NCBI GenBank assembly: GCA_045596385.1
Contig: JAZOCC010000014.1
Span: forward strand, 1-64,000
Length of the DNA stretch: 64,000 bases
Reading direction: 5' to 3'
From: SIG307 sp045596385
GTDB lineage: Bacteria > Bacillota > Clostridia > Lachnospirales > Lachnospiraceae
Part shown: positions 6,311-14,951 of the stretch, in pieces
Numbering within the stretch: the first letter of the stretch is position 1
How the letters are laid out: every line of letters starts with the position of its first letter
Position numbers and translations under genes: made by a program
The notes under the pieces: generated by a model
Databases searched by the model: none
The model's input: the letters and a program-made list of their open reading frames with translations, nothing else
What the model was told of the DNA's origin: nothing

Positions 6311-7654
6311 ATGGATGCGGCAGAGTTTTTTGGGAAAGAAAAAGTAAGTAAGGTATTATTTAAACTGGCTCCGCCGGTGATGCTGGCGCAGTTGATTCAG
6401 GCACTTTATAATATTGTGGATAGCTTGTTTGTGGGGCGGTATTCCGAGACAGGACTGACGGCGCTTTCCATTGTATACCCGCTTCAGCTTTTGATGATTG
6501 CGCTGGCGGTGGGCACCGGTGTGGGAATCAATACGGTTATGGCAGCAAAGCTGGGACTGGGAAACAAGAAGGAAGCGGAGGAGTACGCCGGTGTGGGAAC
6601 GCCTCTTGCGGTGGTGCTATGGGCGATATTTGCCGTGGTCTGCTGGTTTATTATGCCGGCCTATGCGAAAATGTCTACGGAGTCCGAAGCGGTAATCGCG
6701 GATGTCATTACCTACGGAAGAATTGTTTGTGTATTCAGTTTCGGTTTATTTTTGGAAAGTATCTGGACAAAGGTATTGCAGGCGGAAGGCGATATGAAAA
6801 CGCCTACGGTGGCGCAGATTGCCGGGGCAATTACCAATATTGTGTTAGACCCTCTTCTGATTTTCGGCATGTTCGGTCTTCCGGAGTTTGGAATCGCGGG
6901 AGCTGCGATTGCAACCGTAGCGGGACAGGTTGTAGCGGCACTGGTCGTATGTAAGAAGGGATTCCGAAAGTCTCCGGCAAAGCGGGTCTATCCCCATCAT
7001 GTGGCGAAAATTTTCGGTCTCGGCATTCCGAATATTCTAATGCAGTCGGCGTATACCTTTTACATACTCGGACTCAATCTGATACTGGCAACGTTTTCCG
7101 ACCAGGCGGTAACGGCACTGGGATTATACTATAAATGGCAGACGTTTTTCTTTATTCCGTTAAGTGCAATGCAGACCTGCATTGTGCCGGTGGTCAGCTT
7201 TAATTTTGCGGCGGGGAATATCGAGCGCTGTAAAAAAACGCTTCGGACCGCAATCGGCTTCGGACTTGCATTAATGGCCTTGGGAACCCTTTGTTTTGTA
7301 CTCATTCCGGAGCAGATGCTGCGTGTATTTACATCGGATGCCCTGGTGGTTGAAATCGGAAAGGTGGGCTTTCGCTTTGTGGGCGTCAGTTTTTTGCCGA
7401 TGGTAACGTCCTTGATTTTTCCGGTATTTTTTCAGGCGGTGGGCTCCGGATTAAAGAGTGCGCTTCTTACAATTATTCGTACCGTAGTGCTGTTTGTGCC
7501 GTTGGGGTATCTTTTCTCAAGGTTCGGACTTGATTGGTTTTGGATGACCTATCCGTTAACCGAGGTAATTACCAGTACAGTGGGCGCAATCTTTTATCGG
7601 CAGTTTCTTGCAAGAAATCGGGACTCGGTATATAATGGAGAAGGTGGTTTTTAG
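6311..7654 (+). CDS. MATE-family multidrug efflux protein (first of two)
   Basis: A 447-residue integral membrane protein with about 12 membrane helices. MATE proteins exchange Na+ or H+ for organic cations and drugs. MATE hallmarks are PVMLAQLIQALYNIVDSLFV at the start, and paired halves each ending in FQAVG/LQAEGD-type motifs (LQAEGDMKTP near 160, FQAVGSGLKSA near 380). The length is typical. It begins two bases after the marR stop and is co-transcribed from the palindrome-controlled promoter. The substrate cannot be told; a bile acid or antimicrobial is suggested by the bile salt hydrolase next door. Confidence 0.85.
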   Translation: MDAAEFFGKEKVSKVLFKLAPPVMLAQLIQALYNIVDSLFVGRYSETGLTALSIVYPLQLLMIALAVGTGVGINTVMAAKLGLGNKKEAEEYAGVGTPLAVVLWAIFAVVCWFIMPAYAKMSTESEAVIADVITYGRIVCVFSFGLFLESIWTKVLQAEGDMKTPTVAQIAGAITNIVLDPLLIFGMFGLPEFGIAGAAIATVAGQVVAALVVCKKGFRKSPAKRVYPHHVAKIFGLGIPNILMQSAYTFYILGLNLILATFSDQAVTALGLYYKWQTFFFIPLSAMQTCIVPVVSFNFAAGNIERCKKTLRTAIGFGLALMALGTLCFVLIPEQMLRVFTSDALVVEIGKVGFRFVGVSFLPMVTSLIFPVFFQAVGSGLKSALLTIIRTVVLFVPLGYLFSRFGLDWFWMTYPLTEVITSTVGAIFYRQFLARNRDSVYNGEGGF

Positions 7655-7702
7655 CACCTAAAAAAGGATGAAAAGCGGTATATCGTGTAGGAAGTGAAGG
7701 AT

Positions 7703-9088
7703 ATGAAAGCAGAAAGCAGAACATCAAAAATCGATTTTTCCAAGGGTGCGGTGTGGAAGTGTATTGTAGCTCAGGCAATACCGCTGACCATAGCGCAACT
7801 GGTACAGCTTTTGTACAATGTGGTGGACCGGATTTATCTGGGACACATGGAAGAAGGAGACGGTTTGGCCCTGACCGGTGTGGGACTGACCTTTCCGGTG
7901 ATTACGTTAATTATGGCGTTTACGGCGTTGTTCGGAAATGGAGGAGTGCCGTTGTTTGCTATGGCGCGGGGACGGGAGGATGATGAGGAAGCAGGGAAAA
8001 TTCTCGGTAACTCTTTTGCGTTGTTGTTGGTCAGCTCTGTATTCCTAATGATAGCGGGTTATGTGTTTCACAAACCGATTTTGTTTGCCTTCGGTGCCAG
8101 TGAAGCGTCTTTTGTATATGCAAGCGAGTATTTGAAAATTTACTTAATCGGGACGGTATGCTCCATGATTTCCACGGGGCTTAACGGCTATATCAATGCG
8201 CAGGGATTTCCTCGTATCGGGATGTGTTCCGTAGTTATTGGTGCGGTAGCCAATATTATTTTGGATCCGTTTTTTATTTTTGTATTGGATATGGGCGTGG
8301 CCGGTGCGGCATTTGCTACCGTTATCAGTCAAGCGCTGTCTGCGATTTGGATATTGCGCTTTCTGTTCGGAAAGAAGGGAGCGGTTCCGCTCCGGATACA
8401 GAATATCAGAATCAGAAAACGAATTACAAAAGAAATTTGTAAATTGGGAACGGCTAATTTTATTATGCAGGGAACTACATGTGCGGTACAGGTGGCGTGT
8501 AATTCTACCTTGCAAAGCTACGGCGGAGATACTTATGTGGGAATCATGACGGTAACCAATTCCATCCGGGAAATTGTGATGCTTCCGGTGTTCGGTATTG
8601 TAAACGGAGCCCAGCCGGTGATTAGTTATAATTACGGGGCGAAGGCCTATGGAAGAACAAAGTCTGCCATACGGTTTAATACGATAGTGGGAGCGGCATA
8701 TACGATGGTGGCATGGATGTTGATTCTTTTGTTTCCGCGCTTCTGGTTCGGTATTTTCTCGGACGAGGCGGCAATGCTGGAACCGGGCATTGAGATGCTA
8801 AAGACCTATTTCTTCGGTTTTGTATTTATGGCACTTCAGTTTGCCGGTCAATCGGTATTTCAGGCGGTGGGAGATGCCAAACACGCCATCTTTTTCTCCT
8901 TGCTTCGTAAGGCGATTATCGTGGTACCGTTGACTTTGGTATTACCGATGATAGGCTTTGGTGTAAAGGGAGTATTTATGGCAGAGCCGATTTCCAATGT
9001 GATCGGTGGATTGGCCTGTTATCTTACCATGCGGATGACGATTTATAAAAAGTTGGAAAGAGAAGAAAAGGCTGCGTGTAGCGTATAA
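7703..9088 (+). CDS. MATE-family multidrug efflux protein (second of two)
   Basis: A 461-residue MATE transporter of about 12 helices, related to but clearly diverged from the one just upstream. The start reads IPLTIAQLVQLLYNVVDRIY, and later FQAVGDAKHAIFF marks the second half. I prefer ATG at 7703 after GAAGG; a GTG three codons earlier (7694) is possible. The gap from the first MATE gene is 48 bases with no terminator, so this is one operon ended by the hairpin at 9070. Tandem MATE genes under one MarR repressor suggest different substrates or a paired complex; the latter is inference. Confidence 0.85.
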   Translation: MKAESRTSKIDFSKGAVWKCIVAQAIPLTIAQLVQLLYNVVDRIYLGHMEEGDGLALTGVGLTFPVITLIMAFTALFGNGGVPLFAMARGREDDEEAGKILGNSFALLLVSSVFLMIAGYVFHKPILFAFGASEASFVYASEYLKIYLIGTVCSMISTGLNGYINAQGFPRIGMCSVVIGAVANIILDPFFIFVLDMGVAGAAFATVISQALSAIWILRFLFGKKGAVPLRIQNIRIRKRITKEICKLGTANFIMQGTTCAVQVACNSTLQSYGGDTYVGIMTVTNSIREIVMLPVFGIVNGAQPVISYNYGAKAYGRTKSAIRFNTIVGAAYTMVAWMLILLFPRFWFGIFSDEAAMLEPGIEMLKTYFFGFVFMALQFAGQSVFQAVGDAKHAIFFSLLRKAIIVVPLTLVLPMIGFGVKGVFMAEPISNVIGGLACYLTMRMTIYKKLEREEKAACSV

Positions 9089-9103
9089 TGCACGCAGCCT
9101 TTT
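9070..9103. terminator. Terminator of the MATE operon
   Basis: GGCTGCGTG (9070-9078) pairs with CACGCAGCC (9091-9099), followed by TTTT; the TAA stop of the second MATE gene lies in the loop. A-rich sequence on the other side lets it also serve the minus-strand methyltransferase. Confidence 0.85.
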
Positions 9104-9130
9104 CTGTTGGTAGTTTGTTATAATGGAAAA

Positions 9131-9730
9131 TTAGCAATTTGTTATAACGGCAAAAGCACAAGGCATATGCCCGTCCACAACACTGTATTCAACCTGCGTT
9201 ATATTGTGTGAGGCTATGAATTCTTTATAGGAAGCCAGGCTAAACTGTCTTTTAAATTTTACACCGAATACAGAGAGCAGTTTTGCCGCAAATAGGGAGT
9301 TCTTTTTTTCGTTATTGATATAGGTGGGCAATATAATCCTGCCGTTTGGTTTACACACTCTTTTCAGTTCGGAAATTGCCTTATCCGGTTCATCGAGAAG
9401 GTGAATTACATTTGCCGCAACTACAACATCAAATTCCCCTTCTTTAAACGGCAATGCAAGGATATTTGCTTTCCCGACTTTGGTGTTTGAGTATTTTGTA
9501 ACCTTTTTCTTTGCCTGGCGTAACATTCCCACAGAATAGTCCGTTGCAATCAGTTTTTTACAGGTTTGCGCCATTGGTAATGTAAGCAACCCTGTTCCGC
9601 AGGCACACTCTAATACAACATCATCTTCTGTGACATATTCCTTTATCTTTTCGGCAATCCCTTTATAGCATTTTCCGTTGTATACCGTTTCAAAAAAGTC
9701 GTAAAAAGGAGACAACTTATCCCAAATCAT
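9131..9730 (-). CDS. Class I SAM-dependent methyltransferase
   Basis: A 199-residue Rossmann-fold methyltransferase of the UbiE/Methyltransf_11 type. Motif I is VLECACGTG near residue 39, followed by an acidic residue in ATDYSVGML (motif II) and FDVVVAANVIHLLDEPDKA (motif III/IV). ATG at 9730 is chosen because GGAGG stands eight bases before it; a longer frame reaching into the ATPase gene has no site. The acceptor substrate is unknown. It lies 55 bases downstream of the metal ATPase on the same strand, so the two are probably co-expressed, which could hint at metalloid handling, but no arsenic-type cysteines are evident. Confidence 0.8.
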   Translation of the reverse strand: MIWDKLSPFYDFFETVYNGKCYKGIAEKIKEYVTEDDVVLECACGTGLLTLPMAQTCKKLIATDYSVGMLRQAKKKVTKYSNTKVGKANILALPFKEGEFDVVVAANVIHLLDEPDKAISELKRVCKPNGRIILPTYINNEKKNSLFAAKLLSVFGVKFKRQFSLASYKEFIASHNITQVEYSVVDGHMPCAFAVITNC

Positions 9731-9785
9731 TGGTAACACCTCCGTCTCATAGTAAGGTGGCCGGTACTGGTACGCGGCAGCCTTT

Positions 9786-11654
9786 TTACTCAAACTTCCT
9801 ATCATACAACAGTGTTGCAATCAATACCACAAATACCGACCCTGCGTTGTGAACCAGCGCTCCGGTAGTCGGATTCAGAAGGCCAAGTACAGAGAGCACA
9901 ACCGCCAGAATATTAATGAGCATGGATAATGCAATACTGAATTTGATGGTCTTTAACGTAGCGTTGGACAGGCGCTTCAGGTATGGGATTTTTCCGATGT
10001 CATCTCCCATTAAGGCAATGTCTGCGGCTTCCACGGCAATGTCACTGCCCATGGTACCCATAGCAACGCCCACGTTTGCGCTCTTTAATGCCGGTGCATC
10101 GTTGATACCGTCACCGATCATGCAGACGATATTCCCCTGCTTTGATAGTTCGGTGATGTGTGCTACTTTTTCCTCCGGAAGAAGTTCTGCGTGAACTTCG
10201 GTAATGCCTGCCTGCTTTGCAAAGTAGGTGGCGGTCTTTTTATTGTCTCCCGTCAGAAGTACTGCCTCGGTATGCATGGAATGAAGTCTTTCTATCATGG
10301 CAGCGGATTCCGGGCGAAGTATATCGGATAATGCCAGAATACCGATACAAATGCCGGATTCGCCCACCAGGAGGGAAACCTTGCCCTGACTTCGTAACTG
10401 TTCCAGATGTTCTGCAACCTTCGCAGAAAGGAGGATTCCGTTTTCATGTAAGAAGTTTTCGGTACCGCAAACAATATCATGGCTTGCTACCGTAGCCCGA
10501 ATGCCTTTTCCGCCGGTCATGGAGAAGGAGGAGGATTCGGTAAGTGTCAGACTGTTTTTCTTTGCGTGGGCTACGATGGCCTTGCCCAGCGGGTGTTCGC
10601 TTTTCCCTTCTGCCGAGGCAACGAGTGCCAACAGTTCGGTTTCGCTTATGGACTCGGTAAGGGAAATTACATCACTGACTTCCGGTTTCCCGTAGGTTAA
10701 GGTGCCGGTTTTATCAAAGGCGATGGCGGTTACCTTGCCCATGGTTTCTAACGCTTCGCCGGATTTGATGATAACCCCGTGTTTGGTGGCCTGACCGATG
10801 GCAGCCATTACGGCAGTCGGGGTGGCCAGAACCAAAGCACATGGACAGAAGACTACAAGCACGGTGACTGCACGGACAATGTCCTTTGTCACAAGGTAAG
10901 TAATAACGGCAATCAGCAAGGCTACCGGAACCAGCCAGCTGGCACATTTATCCGCGGTACGCTGCATGGGAGCCTTTTTGTCTTCGGCATCCTGTACCAT
11001 ACGAATCAGCTTCTGCAGGGAACTGTCCTCGCCCACCTTGGTGGCTTTGATGTCAATGACACCGAAACGGTTAACGGTACCGCTAAATACTTCGTCTCCT
11101 ACGGTTTTATCCACCGGCATGGATTCCCCGGTCAGTGCGGACTGGTCTACGGAAGTTTCTCCGGTAAGGATGAGTCCATCTACCGGAACGGTTTCTCCCG
11201 GGAGAATACGGAGAATGTCTCCTGCTTTAATTTCCCGGGCGGAAATCATGGTTTCGGTGCCGTTCTCAAGCCTTCTGCCCTGGGTCGGGGCAAGGGAAAT
11301 CAGTTTTTTCAGACCTTTCTTTGCACGGTCGGTGGTCAAATCCTCCAGAATCTCACCGATTGCCATAATAAACGCTACTTCACCGGCAGCGAACAAATCG
11401 CCGATGGCAATGGCAGCGGTCATGGCAATACTGATTAACAAGGCAGAGGAAATTTTGCTGATACCCCGATTGCAAATCAGTTTGCGTATCGCGTTATACA
11501 GAAGCGGAAGGCCGCTGATAAACACGGTAATCCATGCCGGATCTACCGGAAAGTCGATAGCAAGCTTTGCTAATACGAAGCTTGTTATCAGAAAAATTCC
11601 GCCGATTATTGTTGCGGGGATACTTGTCAGGATATCTTTAATTCTCTTTAACAT
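9786..11654 (-). CDS. P1B-type heavy-metal-transporting ATPase
   Basis: A 622-residue membrane pump that exports metal ions using ATP. It has about six to eight membrane helices, the actuator loop with TGES (176-179), the metal site CPC (270-272) in CPCALVLATP, the phosphorylated Asp314 in DKTGTLT, and the hinge GDGINDAPAL. There is no N-terminal CxxC metal-binding domain. The last helix carries LVHNAGS, which the Cu and Zn classes lack in this form, so I cannot assign the metal. AGGAGG precedes the ATG. A divergent TetR-type gene with a palindrome in the shared intergenic region probably controls it. Confidence 0.9.
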   Translation of the reverse strand: MLKRIKDILTSIPATIIGGIFLITSFVLAKLAIDFPVDPAWITVFISGLPLLYNAIRKLICNRGISKISSALLISIAMTAAIAIGDLFAAGEVAFIMAIGEILEDLTTDRAKKGLKKLISLAPTQGRRLENGTETMISAREIKAGDILRILPGETVPVDGLILTGETSVDQSALTGESMPVDKTVGDEVFSGTVNRFGVIDIKATKVGEDSSLQKLIRMVQDAEDKKAPMQRTADKCASWLVPVALLIAVITYLVTKDIVRAVTVLVVFCPCALVLATPTAVMAAIGQATKHGVIIKSGEALETMGKVTAIAFDKTGTLTYGKPEVSDVISLTESISETELLALVASAEGKSEHPLGKAIVAHAKKNSLTLTESSSFSMTGGKGIRATVASHDIVCGTENFLHENGILLSAKVAEHLEQLRSQGKVSLLVGESGICIGILALSDILRPESAAMIERLHSMHTEAVLLTGDNKKTATYFAKQAGITEVHAELLPEEKVAHITELSKQGNIVCMIGDGINDAPALKSANVGVAMGTMGSDIAVEAADIALMGDDIGKIPYLKRLSNATLKTIKFSIALSMLINILAVVLSVLGLLNPTTGALVHNAGSVFVVLIATLLYDRKFE

Positions 11655-11692
11655 AGAAAACCTCCTTGGTTGACTGTAGTTTTATTTTGAGA

Positions 11693-11718
11693 TATAATAT
11701 GTTTGTTATAAAACATAT
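11693..11718. promoter_or_regulatory. Palindrome between metal ATPase and tetR
   Basis: ATATGTTT (11697-11704) and AAACATAT (11711-11718) are perfect inverted arms around six bases. TATAAT (11693-11698) overlaps the left edge. It lies in the divergent promoter region and is the best candidate operator for the TetR-type protein. Confidence 0.55.
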
Positions 11719-11817
11719 TGTTCGGTTTTATTATAAAAAGTTTTTTTACAGGTTACAAGAGTCAAAAATGAAAGGATGTGCGTTACGGAACATTTCTTTG
11801 GATTTGTTCGGAAATCT

Positions 11818-12387
11818 ATGGACAGAAGACAGAAGAAAACAAGAGAGGCCATCTTTGCGGCTTTTACCTCATTGCTTGCGGAAAAAAGCTATCATCAGAT
11901 TTCGGTGCAGGAAATTATTGATGCGGCGGATATCGGACGAACTACGTTTTACGCACACTTTGAGACCAAGGATTATTTACTGAAGGACTTGTGCGAGGAA
12001 TTGTTCGGACACATTATCGATACTGCCATGGGACTACCGACAGGGCACTATCATTGTACCTGCGGCAGTACGGAAGATTCGGTGTTTTTGCACTTGCTCA
12101 GGCACTTGCAGGAAAATGACCGGAACATACTGGAACTGCTTTCTTCGGAGAATAACGAATTGTTTTTGGGGTATTTTAAGAGCAATTTAAAGAAGTTGAT
12201 TCTATCCCAGTATGCGGAAAAAGGCTTATTAATAGAGAAAGGGTTACCGGAGGATTATCTGGTGAACCATATCTCGGCTACCTTTGTAGAGACGGTCAGT
12301 TGGTGGCTGTCAAGGGATCGGAAGGAAAGTCCGGAGGAAATGACAGAGTACTTTTTGACGTTGATACGACCGGTGGTGGGGGAATAG
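11818..12387 (+). CDS. TetR-family transcriptional regulator
   Basis: A regulator of about 189 residues. The N-terminal HTH is typical TetR: RRQKKTREAIFAAFTSLLAE, then ISVQEIIDAADIGRTTFYAH and FETKDYLL. The C-terminal part is a helical ligand/dimer domain containing CTCGS. ATG at 11818 fits the usual start just before helix 1; an upstream ATG at 11776 adds 14 atypical residues and has AAAGG directly touching it. Neither start has an ideal ribosome site. Divergent orientation to the metal ATPase and the palindrome between them suggest it controls that pump; the effector is unknown. Confidence 0.8.
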   Translation: MDRRQKKTREAIFAAFTSLLAEKSYHQISVQEIIDAADIGRTTFYAHFETKDYLLKDLCEELFGHIIDTAMGLPTGHYHCTCGSTEDSVFLHLLRHLQENDRNILELLSSENNELFLGYFKSNLKKLILSQYAEKGLLIEKGLPEDYLVNHISATFVETVSWWLSRDRKESPEEMTEYFLTLIRPVVGE

Positions 12388-12488
12388 AAACGATTTCATG
12401 AGAGTCGGAGGTTCTATGAACGGAATAATTCAAATCCGGCGGAACAGCAGGAGATGAAAATAGGATGATGAGAAAGAAGGAGTAAGAA

Positions 12489-13010
12489 ATGGAGCTTTGG
12501 GATGTTTACGATAAGGACAGAGTCAAAACAGGAAGGACCATGGTACGCGGTTCGGAGTTTGCCCCGGACAGCTATCATATGGTGGTACACGTATGCATTT
12601 TTAACAGTAAGGGTGAGATGCTGATTCAGCAGAGACAGCCTTTTAAGGAAGGGTTTCCGAATCTATGGGATATTACCGTGGGCGGCAGTGCCACCATGGG
12701 AGATTCCAGTCAGGATGCCGCGGAACGAGAGGTATTTGAAGAAATCGGTTTAAAACTGAATTTACAGCAGGTACGTCCGCATTTAACCGTAAACTTCGAT
12801 CGGGGCTTTGATGACATTTATTTGATTGAAAAGGAAGTGGATATCGATACGCTGACCCTGCAGGAGTCTGAGGTACAGCGTGTGAAGTGGGCGACTATAG
12901 AAGAAATATTTGCAATGTTGGACAGTGGTGAATTCATTCCGTATTACAAGTCCTTGATACAGTTATTATTTGATAAAAGAAAGAAGTACGGAGCGCATGA
13001 GAGAGGGTAA
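12489..13010 (+). CDS. Nudix hydrolase
   Basis: A 173-residue protein of the Nudix superfamily, close to the isopentenyl-diphosphate-isomerase-like group (N-terminal LWDVYDKDRVKTGRTM-type start). The Nudix box is GGSATMGDSSQDAAEREVFE followed by EIG: the REVxEExG core that binds the metal is complete, but an Asp replaces the first box Glu. It would hydrolyse a nucleoside-diphosphate-linked substrate. AAGGAG precedes the ATG. The gene is followed after 32 bases by an acetyltransferase gene on the same strand. The substrate is not predictable. Confidence 0.8.
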   Translation: MELWDVYDKDRVKTGRTMVRGSEFAPDSYHMVVHVCIFNSKGEMLIQQRQPFKEGFPNLWDITVGGSATMGDSSQDAAEREVFEEIGLKLNLQQVRPHLTVNFDRGFDDIYLIEKEVDIDTLTLQESEVQRVKWATIEEIFAMLDSGEFIPYYKSLIQLLFDKRKKYGAHERG

Positions 13011-13042
13011 CTCCTTACAAAGATGCAGGAAGAGGGGATGTT

Positions 13043-13951
13043 ATGACAAACGAATTAGTCTCTTTGTTTCGTAGGAATTTTCCTTTTGTTGTACGGGAAG
13101 AAGCTACAGTAAGGAGAATATTAGAAAACAAAGAATGCAAAATTATCGAAAAACGCAGTGAGCAGAATACTTTAATCGGCGCTGTAGTTGTACATAAGAA
13201 TACAATTCTTATGCTTTGTGTGGACAAGGAATACCGGAAGCAGGGCATCGGTTCGGATCTGCTTTTTAAGGCAGAACAAGTAATCCGGGAATTGGGTTAT
13301 AAGGATGTAAAGGTTGGTGCGGGAGATGATTACTTAATGCCGGGAGTGCCTACAAGCAAACGATATACGGACGCGGTGAATGAGCGCCTGTATGAAGGAA
13401 TCGATGCTTCGGAAAGTGATTTCTTTGAGAAGCGCGGCTATACCCATTCCTGGGATTGTAATTGCTTTGATATGCGGTTTCCGTTGTCGGAGTTTACCAA
13501 GGAAGAATATCGTGTGGGTGATACGGTAGACGGAATCTGCTACCGGTTTGCTGCAGATGAGGATGCAGAGGAGGTGTATGCATGTACCGACGCTGCTTAT
13601 GAGGAGTTTACGCAGTATTATAAAAATGCGGAGTTGTATCATGGAGAGGGTAAGCAGAATCCCAAGGTGCTGCTTGCGACAGACGGTGACGAGGTGGTAG
13701 GTACTTTGATTGTAAGTTTGGAGACAGAAGGTGTCGGCCTTGGCAGTGTGGGCTGTACCACGGTGAAACCGAGCCACCGGGGGCGGCATATCGGCGTCAA
13801 TATGGTGATTATCGGGACGAAATATTTGAAGGATGCGGGCATGAGGGAGGCCTATCTTGGGTACACTTATTCAGGCTTGGACCATATGTATGGTTATGCG
13901 GGATATAAGAGCTGTATTTATTACATGATGGCAAAGAAGTCGTTAGAGTAA
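13043..13951 (+). CDS. Tandem-GNAT N-acetyltransferase
   Basis: A 302-residue protein with two GNAT domains. The first (residues 1-145) has LCVDKEYRKQGIGSDLLFKA with the acetyl-CoA loop RKQGIG. The second (about 160-300) has VGCTTVKPSHRGRHIGVNMV with the loop RGRHIG, and ends with GYAGYK. Two-domain GNATs often keep one active and one structural domain; both loops look usable here. GAGGGG precedes the ATG. It follows the Nudix gene at 32 bases. The substrate is unknown. Confidence 0.8.
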   Translation: MTNELVSLFRRNFPFVVREEATVRRILENKECKIIEKRSEQNTLIGAVVVHKNTILMLCVDKEYRKQGIGSDLLFKAEQVIRELGYKDVKVGAGDDYLMPGVPTSKRYTDAVNERLYEGIDASESDFFEKRGYTHSWDCNCFDMRFPLSEFTKEEYRVGDTVDGICYRFAADEDAEEVYACTDAAYEEFTQYYKNAELYHGEGKQNPKVLLATDGDEVVGTLIVSLETEGVGLGSVGCTTVKPSHRGRHIGVNMVIIGTKYLKDAGMREAYLGYTYSGLDHMYGYAGYKSCIYYMMAKKSLE

Positions 13952-13996
13952 CACAAAATAACCGGTATCGTATACTGGTAGAAAGGTCGTGAGAAG

Positions 13997-14878
13997 ATGA
14001 GTCAGGTTATGTTTCCTTTTTTACTTACTTTATTTGCGGGACTCAGCACCGGAATCGGTAGCTTGATTGCCTTTGCCGCAAAGAAAACAAATAAGCGCTT
14101 TTTGTCTCTGAGCCTCGGTTTTTCCGCAGGTGTCATGATTTATGTGTCTATGATAGAGATTTTTGTAAAAGCGAAGGATTCTTTAGTGACGGAGCTGGGT
14201 ACAAAGGGTGGTTCCTGGGCTACGGTAGCGGCATTTTTCGGGGGAATCTTTTTGATTGCGATTATCGATAAGGTGATTCCGTCGGAAGAGAATCCTCATG
14301 AGGCAAAGCGTGTAGTTGCGGATTGTAAGCACACAAAGGGAGAAAAGTGTAAGAGCTGCGCGGCGAGAGAGAACTGCGAGACGAAAGAACCGTGTGCCGG
14401 AGAAGAGCCGGATGCGCCACAGAAAAGTAAGCTGATGCGAATGGGCGTATTTACAGCGCTGGCCATTGCGGTGCATAATTTCCCGGAGGGGTTGGCAACC
14501 TTTGTTTCCGCATTGCAGGACCCAAGCATTGCCATTCCGATTGTGGCGGCAATCGCCATCCACAACATCCCGGAAGGAATTGCGGTATCGGTGCCGATTT
14601 ATCAGGCAACCGGTTCCCGGAAAAGGGCATTTTTCTATTCCTTCATTTCAGGGCTTGCAGAGCCGGTGGGAGCGTTAATCGGCTGGCTGATTTTAATGCC
14701 GGTGATGAACGATGTGGTATTCGGTATTATCTTTGCCGGAGTGGCGGGCATCATGGTGTTTATTTCCGTGGATGAACTTTTACCGGCGGCACGAGAGTAC
14801 GGGGAGCATCATATCTCCATCTATGGTCTCATTGCCGGGATGATGGTAATGGCGGTGAGCCTGTTATTGTTTATGTAA
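13997..14878 (+). CDS. zupT: ZIP-family zinc transporter
   Basis: A 293-residue membrane protein of the ZIP family (ZupT-like), which imports zinc and related divalent metals. About eight helices are visible. The metal-site motifs are HNFPEGLATF near residue 158 and HNIPEGIAVS near 190. Between helices 3 and 4, where ZIP proteins carry a His-rich cytoplasmic loop, there is instead a Cys-rich loop of about 45 residues with CKSC, ENCE and EPC. That suggests metal sensing through thiols, an inference. AGAAGATG context and GGTCGTGAGAAG give a moderate ribosome site. A terminator follows. Confidence 0.88.
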   Translation: MSQVMFPFLLTLFAGLSTGIGSLIAFAAKKTNKRFLSLSLGFSAGVMIYVSMIEIFVKAKDSLVTELGTKGGSWATVAAFFGGIFLIAIIDKVIPSEENPHEAKRVVADCKHTKGEKCKSCAARENCETKEPCAGEEPDAPQKSKLMRMGVFTALAIAVHNFPEGLATFVSALQDPSIAIPIVAAIAIHNIPEGIAVSVPIYQATGSRKRAFFYSFISGLAEPVGALIGWLILMPVMNDVVFGIIFAGVAGIMVFISVDELLPAAREYGEHHISIYGLIAGMMVMAVSLLLFM

Positions 14879-14888
14879 AAAGCAAAGG

Positions 14889-14932
14889 AAAACACCGGAA
14901 ACCTGTGATGAAATGGGGAACCGGTGTTTTTG
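14889..14932 (+). terminator. Terminator after the ZIP transporter
   Basis: AAACACCGG and CCGGTGTTT are complementary arms around about 20 bases, followed by T residues. Confidence 0.8.
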
Positions 14933-14951
14933 TATGCACTATAAGTAATAG

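Noticed and set aside
10779..11673. Two long plus-strand frames (219 and 235 codons) opposite the metal ATPase
   Set aside because: Antisense shadows of a gene with clear P-type ATPase motifs.
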